A stretch of DNA of 8,766 nt from Lysobacteraceae bacterium. GTDB lineage: Bacteria; Pseudomonadota; Gammaproteobacteria; Steroidobacterales; Steroidobacteraceae. The stretch covers positions 1 to 8,766 of the forward strand of contig JAAYXG010000202.1 in NCBI GenBank assembly GCA_012516015.1, in the 5' to 3' direction. Within the stretch, counting starts at the first letter, position 1. Each line of letters starts with the position of its first letter. The notes under the pieces are model-generated. The model was not told where the DNA came from. It searched no databases and worked only from the letters and a program-made list of their open reading frames with translations. The translations under genes were made by a program, and so were the position numbers. This document shows, piece by piece, positions 1 to 5,363 of this stretch.

Positions 1-1158
1 GAAGCCGAACGGGTTCCGGTCGCCTCGTTCCGCGAACGGTACACCGAGCTGTCGAGGCGCTTCGCACCGTCTTCCGCGACCGGGCACCTCTTGATCACCG
101 CGACGCCGCACGACTATCCGATTCGCGCATCGGAGGTCGAGCCGCTACGCGCCTGGATCGCCGCGGGCAACACGCTCTTGGTGCTAGCCGGTCTGTCGGA
201 TACGCCGGAATGGTCCATGGCCGAAGGCTACGATGTCGCGTTCATGCAGAACATGGAGTCGATGACGGGTCTGCGCTTCGTCGCGATCGAAGTAGAGGCT
301 GACGCTGCGGAATCCGCCGAGGCCGCGGAAGAAGAAGGTGAGAGCGCCGCATCACCGTCGATGAGCCCGGCACTCGCGGCGATGCGGCTCGACGAGCCGC
401 AGGAATTCACGCTCGTGCCGAATGGACTCCATGCGTTTTTCAGCGGAGTCGAGTCGGCGGTCGCGGTCTCGGAGTATCCGGCCTCGAAATGGCGCGCCTA
501 TTCCGTTTCGTCACCGTTGCTGCTGGAGCTGGCTCACGAAGCGGAGTCAGGATCGCCCGTGTTGTGGGAGCTCCGCCAGGGTGAAGGTCGGATCCTGGTG
601 ACCGGCTACGGCAGTCTCTTTACGAACAAGCTGCTCGGCCGCGCAGACAATGCGCGCCTGCTCGCGAACATCGTTCGCGAGACGCTCGGTCCGCACGGCA
701 GTGTCATACTCGACGATGCGCATCAGGGTCTCGTCGCGTTCTACGATCCGGATGCGTTCTTCGGCGATGCGCGTCTGCATCGGTCGCTCGGCTGGCTGGT
801 CGCGTTGTGGTTCGTCTTCGTGCTCGGCGCGCAGCGCTTGCGCCCGCTTGCGAGCACGTGGTCGCCGCTCGACATCACGAGCTTCGTACGGGCGACCGGC
901 GGCTTCATGGCACGGGTCTTGAAGCCGGCCGCCGCGGGACAACGCCTGTTCGCGAACTTCTTCAACGATGTGCGGCGGCAGATCGGATTGCCGGCAGACG
1001 GTGGGCCCGTATGGGAGTGGCTCGATGCGCACTCGTCGATGGATACGCGCGAGATCGCGCGGCTCGCAGCGCTTCATGCCAGGACGATGAGCGGGCATCG
1101 TGTGGATCTCGTGAAGCTGCACAATGCGCTCGTCCGCGCTCGCGAAAGCTTGAATTGA
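1..1158 (+). CDS. DUF4350 domain membrane protein, 5'-truncated
   Basis: The frame is open from the first base of the window, so the true start lies upstream; a TTG at 91 is an internal codon and not a convincing start. The 385 visible codons show a Rossmann-like region with hydrophobic strands around codons 29-34 and 50-55. A later segment, at about codons 187-223, resembles the end of the DUF4350 domain, with a Gly-rich turn and a Leu-Gly-x-x-Asn-Ala-x-x-Leu-type motif. One membrane segment lies at about codons 263-279 and is followed by an Arg-rich, probably cytoplasmic C-terminal part. Codons about 98-120 form an acidic Ala/Glu/Ser-rich low-complexity insert. DUF4350 proteins usually sit beside MoxR and DUF58 genes, as here, 22 nt before moxR. 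The molecular function is unknown; the family resembles a glutamine amidotransferase-like fold. The family call rests on these motifs and on context, and the N-terminal membrane anchor expected for the family would be outside the window. Confidence 0.8.
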   Translation, partial: EAERVPVASFRERYTELSRRFAPSSATGHLLITATPHDYPIRASEVEPLRAWIAAGNTLLVLAGLSDTPEWSMAEGYDVAFMQNMESMTGLRFVAIEVEADAAESAEAAEEEGESAASPSMSPALAAMRLDEPQEFTLVPNGLHAFFSGVESAVAVSEYPASKWRAYSVSSPLLLELAHEAESGSPVLWELRQGEGRILVTGYGSLFTNKLLGRADNARLLANIVRETLGPHGSVILDDAHQGLVAFYDPDAFFGDARLHRSLGWLVALWFVFVLGAQRLRPLASTWSPLDITSFVRATGGFMARVLKPAAAGQRLFANFFNDVRRQIGLPADGGPVWEWLDAHSSMDTREIARLAALHARTMSGHRVDLVKLHNALVRARESLN

Positions 1159-1161
1159 CAA

Positions 1162-1179
1162 CGAAATAGAAGGATTTCG
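1162..1179 (+). promoter_or_regulatory. Hairpin with the moxR Shine-Dalgarno in its loop
   Basis: A perfect 6-bp inverted repeat, CGAAAT (1162-1167) and ATTTCG (1174-1179), encloses the loop AGAAGG. That loop is the purine-rich ribosome-binding sequence of moxR, six nt before the ATG at 1181. The stem is A/U-rich (two G-C pairs), so it should be marginal in stability. It begins four nt after the DUF4350 stop codon. The repeat is seen directly; any regulatory effect is inference. Confidence 0.55.
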
Positions 1180-1180
1180 C

Positions 1181-2149
1181 ATGACCAACCCTTTGCAGTC
1201 GTTCGAACGGCACTTGCAGCAAGAGCTTGGAAGGGCCGTGATCGGCCTCGAGCCCGTAATTCGAGCGTTGGCGATCGCCATCATCGCGAGAGGTCATGTG
1301 CTGCTGCAGGGCGCGCCCGGTCTCGGCAAGACCCTGTTGAGCAAGACGCTGGCGCATGCGATCGGCGGCACGTTCAAGCGCGTGCAGGGGACATCGGACC
1401 TGATGCCGACGGACATCACCGGCGTGCACATCTACGACAACGAAAAGCGAGAATTTCTCTTTCGTCCCGGTCCGATCTTCGCGGACGTCGTGCTGGTCGA
1501 CGAGATCAATCGTGCCGGTCCGAAGACGCAGTCCGCGCTGCTCGAGGCGATGGAGGAGCGTCAGGTCAGCGTGGATCGCAAGATCTATCCGCTCCCCGCG
1601 AATTTCCTCGTGATCGCAACGCAGAATCCGCGCGAATTCGAAGGCACGTATCCGCTTCCCGAGTCCCAGTTGGATCGCTTCATGGTGCGGATCGACATCC
1701 CGTACCCAGCCAGGGAATCCGAGCTCGCGGTCGTGGAACGCTATGCGAACGCCGATGCGCATGTTGCCGGCACGAGCGCGCAAGCGATTTCGCCCGAGAT
1801 GATCAGCGCCGCGCGGGCGGCCGTCGCGGACGTCCATGTCGCCCCCGAGTTGTCTGCGTACGCCGTAGACCTCGCCGCCGCATCGCGTACGCACGCGCAC
1901 GTCGGGCTCGGACTGTCGACGCGCGGCGTATTGGCGCTGATTCGAGCCGCGCGCATTCTCGCCGGCATACGCGGTGCGCAGTTCGCCACGCCGGATGACG
2001 TGAAGGAGGTCGCGCCTTGGATCGTGCCGCATCGACTCACGCTCGCTCCGGAAGCGCTCCTGGAAGGTGTGACCGAGCACGACGTCACGCAACGACTCCT
2101 CGAGCAAACGCCGGTGCCGCGGGAAACCACGCAAGCCCATGCGTCGTGA
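1181..2149 (+). CDS. MoxR family AAA+ ATPase
   Basis: 322 residues, the usual length for a single-domain MoxR ATPase. Walker A is GAPGLGKT at residues 44-51 and Walker B is VVLVDEIN at 103-110. Sensor 1 is ATQNP at 146-150, followed by the ESQLDRF motif at 161-167, which is characteristic of MoxR. The sensor-2 region, GLSTRG at 244-249 with Arg248, replaces the more common GASPRA form. Helical lid residues fill the rest. The ATG start is supported by AGAAGGA at 1168-1174. MoxR ATPases are cytoplasmic hexameric, chaperone-like enzymes thought to remodel or activate partner proteins with VWA-like domains; the DUF58 protein encoded 43 nt downstream is the obvious partner. The nucleotide-binding motifs are intact, so it should be active. 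The family call is very secure; the substrate is unknown. Confidence 0.96.
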   Translation: MTNPLQSFERHLQQELGRAVIGLEPVIRALAIAIIARGHVLLQGAPGLGKTLLSKTLAHAIGGTFKRVQGTSDLMPTDITGVHIYDNEKREFLFRPGPIFADVVLVDEINRAGPKTQSALLEAMEERQVSVDRKIYPLPANFLVIATQNPREFEGTYPLPESQLDRFMVRIDIPYPARESELAVVERYANADAHVAGTSAQAISPEMISAARAAVADVHVAPELSAYAVDLAAASRTHAHVGLGLSTRGVLALIRAARILAGIRGAQFATPDDVKEVAPWIVPHRLTLAPEALLEGVTEHDVTQRLLEQTPVPRETTQAHAS

Positions 2150-2196
2150 TGGACGCGGATAGCGGGCGGCTCGCTCCAGGAACGCTAAGCAGATGA
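2149..2196 (+). other. 15-codon ORF bridging moxR and the DUF58 gene
   Basis: An ATG at 2149 overlaps the moxR stop codon (TGATG at 2147-2151). The ORF runs for 15 codons and its TGA (2194-2196) overlaps the DUF58 start codon (ATGA at 2193-2196). The predicted peptide is MDADSGRLAPGTLSR. It has no evident Shine-Dalgarno of its own. The exact overlaps at both ends are what one would expect of a translational relay in which ribosomes ending moxR reinitiate, cross the gap and reinitiate again on DUF58. It could equally be chance; the peptide shows no recognisable feature. Confidence 0.3.
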
Positions 2197-3491
2197 GCCT
2201 GCGCCAGAACGCGCTCGTCCTCGCCGTGCTGACGGCATTGATCGCGATCATCGGCGCGTGGAGCGACGTGCCGCAGCTTGCAGGGTTGTGGCGTTTCCCG
2301 CTGGCCCTGCTGTTGCTTGGGCTCGCCTACGAGCGGTGGATGACGAACCGCGCGCAACCGCAGTTCGATTTGTTCAGCGACGCGCGTGCGCTGCTTGGCC
2401 GTCCCACATTCGTTCGAATCGCGATGAGACATCGACTCGCGAGGTCGATTCCCGTGGAGCTCATCGCGGATCCGCCGGAGGGCATCGAGGCGTCCAGAGA
2501 TGTGTTGTCCTCCGAGATTCCTCCGGGCGAAGGCGGCGTCGTCGACGTGCGCATCGTCGCGAGACGTCTCGGCGAGCACGTATGGCCTGCGGTCCGCGCT
2601 CGATTCGCAGGGCCGCTCGGCCTCGCTTGGTGGCCGCGGCGAATGCAGTCCGAATTCAAGCTGCAGGTCGCGCCGGATCTCTTACGCGACGAGCGTAGAC
2701 GCGTCGGGCTTCTCGGCGTCGGGCCGACCGCACGCTCGATGTTGGGTGCCGGTGCGGAAGTCCTGCAATTGCGCGACTATCGCCCGGGCGATCCGCAGCA
2801 CTGGATCGATTGGAAAGCGACGGCTCGCATCGGCAGACTGATCAGCCGCGACTATTCGGAAGATCAGCATCTCGATATCGTCATCGCGATCGACGCCGGG
2901 CGCGCGAGCGGTCTTCGCAGCGGGGAGCTCGACCGTCTCGGACATTTCGTGAATCTCGCGGCGCGCTTCGCCGAGCACGCAATTGCGCAAGACGATCGGG
3001 TCGGGCTCGTCATCTTTTCCGATCGGCCGCTCGTGGCGATTCCGCCGCTACGCGGTTTGGCGTGCGTGCTGCGCATTCGCGGGGCGCTCGAGGTCGCCAA
3101 AGTCGATGCCTCGGAATCGAACCCGCTCAACGCGGCGCTGCGCGTGAGGACGCTCGTGCGTCACCGCAGCCTTGTCGTGCTTCTGACGGATCTAGACGAT
3201 GCCACGGTTGCAGGACAGCTCGCCTCCGCAGCTCGTCTGCTGCTGCCGAAACATTTGCCGCTGATCGCGGGATTGTCGAGTCCGGAATCGGAGCGCTTGG
3301 CCTACTCGCCCGCGCGCACGTGGTTGGGTCCCTACGAGGCGCTCGCGGCGCAAGAGTACTGCGCGCGGCTCGCACGCAACGTGCTCGCGCTGCGGGCGCT
3401 TGGTGCGCCCGCGTTGTTGGCGCCGCCCGATCAGCTCGAGAAGGCGGTCTTCCAAACGTACGCGGAGTTCAGAAGCCACAGACGAGTGTGA
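2193..3491 (+). CDS. DUF58 domain (VWA-like) membrane protein
   Basis: 432 residues. Two hydrophobic segments at about residues 6-23 and 29-46 form an N-terminal membrane hairpin, as is typical of DUF58 proteins. The family signature lies at about 186-212: acidic residue, LRDYRPGD, then IDWKATAR. A VWA-like alpha/beta region follows from about 228 (DIVIAIDAGRASG, then RVGLVIFSDRP at 269-279 and SLVVLLTDLDD at 326-336). The first metal-site motif is degenerate: Asp234 is present but the DxSxS serines are Gly236 and Ala238. ATG 2193 is the only usual start, because the frame has a TAG at 2160-2162 and no other start between. AGGA at 2178-2181 is a rather distant ribosome site (11 nt). The protein is the likely partner of the MoxR ATPase encoded just upstream. 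Its cellular role is unknown. The 3' end faces the SpoIIM gene across a 17-nt gap. Confidence 0.93.
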   Translation: MSLRQNALVLAVLTALIAIIGAWSDVPQLAGLWRFPLALLLLGLAYERWMTNRAQPQFDLFSDARALLGRPTFVRIAMRHRLARSIPVELIADPPEGIEASRDVLSSEIPPGEGGVVDVRIVARRLGEHVWPAVRARFAGPLGLAWWPRRMQSEFKLQVAPDLLRDERRRVGLLGVGPTARSMLGAGAEVLQLRDYRPGDPQHWIDWKATARIGRLISRDYSEDQHLDIVIAIDAGRASGLRSGELDRLGHFVNLAARFAEHAIAQDDRVGLVIFSDRPLVAIPPLRGLACVLRIRGALEVAKVDASESNPLNAALRVRTLVRHRSLVVLLTDLDDATVAGQLASAARLLLPKHLPLIAGLSSPESERLAYSPARTWLGPYEALAAQEYCARLARNVLALRALGAPALLAPPDQLEKAVFQTYAEFRSHRRV

Positions 3492-3499
3492 GAAGAAGA

Positions 3500-3520
3500 G
3501 GTCAACGGTCAGCCGTCAAC
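3500..3520. repeat. Heptad repeat tract A (three units)
   Basis: Three consecutive seven-base units: GGTCAAC (3500-3506), GGTCAGC (3507-3513) and CGTCAAC (3514-3520). The tract covers the gap between the convergent DUF58 and SpoIIM genes and encodes the last residues and stop codon of SpoIIM. It is too short and imperfect to be a CRISPR or a named element. Short intergenic heptad runs are known to me from Xanthomonadales-type genomes, which is a recollection and not a search result. Confidence 0.5.
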
Positions 3521-4567
3521 TGGCTTTGTCCTGCCGAACAATCTTCCCGTCAAGGCGCCGATCATGATGATCCAGTAGCCGATGCCGACGATCAATCGAT
3601 TGATCATCGGAAAATCGGGATCGGGCGAAAGATAGCCCTCGATGAAGCCGCAGCCGATGAGGAGGAGGGTGCACAGGACGAGCAGACGACCGGTCTTCGC
3701 GATCGCATGTTGAAACGAATCGCGTCGCGTCGCGTGCGTCGGTCGAATGAGTGATTCGCCCACCATCACGCCGGCTGCGCCCGCGAGACAGATCACGGAG
3801 AGCTCCACGAAGCCGTGCGCGGTGACGAATTTTCCGAGCTCGCCCGCCAGGCCGTGTTGCTGAGTGAATGCGAACATGGCGCCGATCATGAGCCCGTTCA
3901 TCGAGATCAGATAGAACGTGCCGAGCCCGAAGAACACGCCGACGCAGTACGCCATGAGGCTGACGACGATGTTGTTCGTGAGAATGCCCACGGACAGGAT
4001 CGACGAGGGCACGACGTTGAGCAGACCGTCCGTCCACAAGCGCCCGCGCTCCACTTGGTTGATCGTCTCCTCGCTTGCGAGCAAGCCGATCAACTCGGGA
4101 TACGCGGAGACGAGCCACCAGCCCGCGACGACGCTGAGCGCGAACAATAGCGAAACCCAGAAGATCGGCGTTCGCAGGTCGCGCACGACCGCCGGAATCT
4201 CCTCGCGAAACAGCACGCGCAAGCTCGCACGCCAATCGTGCGGTTTGCGATGGATGATCGCGTGCAGTCGCGCATAGCGCTGCTCGAGCGCTTGGGGCGT
4301 GCGGCTCGCGGGCAAGATGCGCCTTGCAATGGAGAGATCGCGTCCGAGCGCGCGATAGATTTCGATGGCCTTGAGGGCCTCAGGCGCGCCGTGTCGATGT
4401 TTGCGCTCCAAGCCTTCGAGTGTCGGCCCGAGCTCGCGCCAAGCCTCGATGCGCGACGTGAGCCACGCCTTGAGACCTGATTCGCTTGCGCTCGTGACGC
4501 GTGACAGGTGACTTGCGGTTCGCAAGACAGGTTCGCTCGTGTTGTTTGTTCCCATCTTACTAGTCAC
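3509..4567 (-). CDS. SpoIIM/DUF95 family membrane protein
   Basis: 352 residues if the GTG at 4567 is used; an ATG four codons later (4555) is an equally good start, and neither has a clear Shine-Dalgarno. Residues about 1-30 look unlike family members and are partly coded by short repeats. The conserved part starts near residue 32, with a charged helical region to about 130. Hydrophobic segments follow at roughly 134-153, 187-235 (two or three), 250-272, 293-310 and 322-341. The family signature is clear: GLGTFYLISMNGLMIG at 214-229, then TAHGFVELSVICLAGAAGVMVG at about 249-270 with the conserved His-Gly and Glu. The name comes from a Bacillus sporulation protein that works in engulfment, but homologues are widespread in non-sporulating bacteria beside MoxR/DUF58 genes, so no sporulation role is implied. 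It lies 11 nt after the RDD gene and is probably co-transcribed with it. Confidence 0.9.
   Translation of the reverse strand: MTSKMGTNNTSEPVLRTASHLSRVTSASESGLKAWLTSRIEAWRELGPTLEGLERKHRHGAPEALKAIEIYRALGRDLSIARRILPASRTPQALEQRYARLHAIIHRKPHDWRASLRVLFREEIPAVVRDLRTPIFWVSLLFALSVVAGWWLVSAYPELIGLLASEETINQVERGRLWTDGLLNVVPSSILSVGILTNNIVVSLMAYCVGVFFGLGTFYLISMNGLMIGAMFAFTQQHGLAGELGKFVTAHGFVELSVICLAGAAGVMVGESLIRPTHATRRDSFQHAIAKTGRLLVLCTLLLIGCGFIEGYLSPDPDFPMINRLIVGIGYWIIMIGALTGRLFGRTKPVDG
4494..4514. repeat. Heptad repeat tract B inside the SpoIIM N-terminus
   Basis: Three consecutive seven-base units on the + strand: GTGACGC (4494-4500), GTGACAG (4501-4507) and GTGACTT (4508-4514). They fall within the first 25 codons of the SpoIIM reading frame. 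Read on the coding strand the core is GTCAC, the complement of the units in tract C, so the two tracts are inverted relative to each other. Confidence 0.5.
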
Positions 4568-4598
4568 GGATCATCGGATCACGGATCACGAACCACGA
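4563..4598. repeat. Heptad repeat tract C at the RDD/SpoIIM junction
   Basis: Five near-tandem units on the + strand: GTCACGG (4563-4569), ATCATCGG (4570-4577, one base longer), ATCACGG (4578-4584), ATCACGA (4585-4591) and ACCACGA (4592-4598). The tract covers the last codons and stop of the RDD gene, the 11-nt gap and the GTG start of SpoIIM. The sequence resembles heptameric intergenic repeats I recall from Xanthomonadales genomes; that link is unverified. Confidence 0.55.
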
Positions 4599-5313
4599 GC
4601 ATCCGCTGCAGCCGAGCATGCAGGTCGGGAGTCGACTCCTCCATCAACGTGCCCTCGGTGACGGTCCCATCGAGACGCGCGATGAGGCTGCAGGCCAGCC
4701 TCCGTCGCGTATCTTCTTCGAGTCCCTTCCAGCGTTCGAGCAGCTCGTGAACGAGCTCCGCGGCTTGCGGCGTCAAGCCGTTCTCCTGCGCGTTGCCGAA
4801 GGCATCGAACGCGGTGTCCTTATGGGTGTCGTCGAGCACGAGAAGCGTACCGCCCGCGAGATCTCCGATGCGCACGTGCTGCGAAGTGAAGATGACACTG
4901 ACGAGCCCGACGAGATAGGCGGCGGGCAGGCTATCGATCAGTCGAAAAATATTGCGTACGAGCAGCGCGCCGAACGAGGGAACATCGCCCTCGCGCGTGA
5001 CGAGACGGACGCCGGCGATGCGCTTGCCCGGCGTCCGGCCATGCATCGCGATCTCCAGCACCGGATGGTAAAGCAGATAGATCGCAGCGGCCGGTATGGG
5101 CACGAGAAACGCGTAGGCCGCCGAAGGCATCACATCGGCGAATGTCATCGTGCCGTAGTACAGGAAGCTGCCCCCGAAGAACCAGGCCAGTGCGAGCACG
5201 AGCCGGATGTGCCAGTCGATGACGAAGGCGAAGCTGCGGCTGCCCGCGCCCGCAATCTTCAAGCGCACGTCGACGCCGGTAACGCTCTGCAGTGTGACTT
5301 CCGGTGCGTTCAA
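4579..5313 (-). CDS. RDD family membrane protein
   Basis: 244 residues with a TTG start at 5313, chosen because GAGGA lies six nt upstream and because the conserved RDD N-terminus (VDVRLKIAGAGSRSFAFVID, about residues 14-33, with Arg26 and Asp33) begins shortly after. Hydrophobic segments lie at about 36-54, 62-83 and 129-143. The conserved HGRTPGKRIAGVRLV block is at 91-105 and the closing RIGDLAGGTLLVLDDT block at 148-163. A charged, apparently soluble tail of about 80 residues follows (165-244) and is predicted mostly helical. RDD proteins are small integral membrane proteins of mostly unknown function, some linked to ion transport. This one sits between prfA (50-nt gap) and the SpoIIM gene (11-nt gap) on one strand and probably belongs with the MoxR/DUF58 genes. 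Confidence 0.92.
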   Translation of the reverse strand: MNAPEVTLQSVTGVDVRLKIAGAGSRSFAFVIDWHIRLVLALAWFFGGSFLYYGTMTFADVMPSAAYAFLVPIPAAAIYLLYHPVLEIAMHGRTPGKRIAGVRLVTREGDVPSFGALLVRNIFRLIDSLPAAYLVGLVSVIFTSQHVRIGDLAGGTLLVLDDTHKDTAFDAFGNAQENGLTPQAAELVHELLERWKGLEEDTRRRLACSLIARLDGTVTEGTLMEESTPDLHARLQRMLVVRDP

Positions 5314-5319
5314 TGCAGA

Positions 5320-5324
5320 TCCTC
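5320..5324 (-). promoter_or_regulatory. Ribosome-binding site fixing the RDD TTG start
   Basis: GAGGA on the minus strand lies six nt before the TTG at 5313. No ATG or GTG occurs in frame close by, so this site supports TTG initiation. Confidence 0.65.
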
Positions 5325-5329
5325 GCTTT

Positions 5330-5353
5330 TTCGAGCCTTACGACACGCTCGAA
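5330..5353. other. Inverted repeat in the prfA-RDD gap
   Basis: TTCGAGC (5330-5336) and GCTCGAA (5347-5353) form a perfect 7-bp stem with a 10-nt loop, inside the 50-nt gap between the prfA stop and the RDD start. On the transcribed (minus) strand the stem is followed by an A run and not a U run, so it does not look like an intrinsic terminator. It ends about six nt before the RDD Shine-Dalgarno. It could be an RNA processing or stability element, or a protein site. Confidence 0.45.
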
Positions 5354-5363
5354 TGCACGCTGC

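Noticed and set aside
91..93. TTG at 91 as the start of the DUF4350 gene
   Set aside because: The same frame is open to the window edge and the sequence before it continues the domain, so the start lies upstream of the window.
1155..1160. A perfect TTGACA -35 box before moxR
   Set aside because: No -10-like hexamer occurs 15-19 nt downstream; that position falls on the moxR start codon. It overlaps the DUF4350 stop and is probably chance.
2160..2187. A TAGCG/CGCTA stem in the moxR-DUF58 gap
   Set aside because: Only five base pairs with an 18-nt loop; too weak to support.
962..2251. A 429-codon open frame on the minus strand across moxR, and similar long antisense frames at 547-1284 (minus) and at 2810-3754, 4618-5397 and 6667-7566 (plus)
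   Set aside because: Each lies opposite or out of frame with a gene having clear conserved motifs, and its product is Arg-rich with no domain pattern. Such shadows are common in GC-rich genes.
1181..3491. MoxR plus VWA-like protein as an anti-phage or conflict system
   Set aside because: No nuclease, toxin or other effector is encoded nearby, and there is no mobile-element context. DUF4350, SpoIIM and RDD neighbours indicate the chromosomal membrane-associated type.
3509..4567. A sporulation function from the SpoIIM family name
   Set aside because: No other sporulation gene is present and the family is widespread in non-sporulating bacteria beside MoxR genes; the gene content points to a gammaproteobacterium.
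3500..4598. Heptad tracts as a CRISPR or insertion-sequence trace
   Set aside because: The units are seven bases with no spacers of even length, there are no cas or transposase genes, and no target-site duplication is visible.
5330..5353. The prfA-RDD inverted repeat as an intrinsic terminator
   Set aside because: On the transcribed strand the stem is followed by an A run and not a T run; the T run lies on the wrong side.
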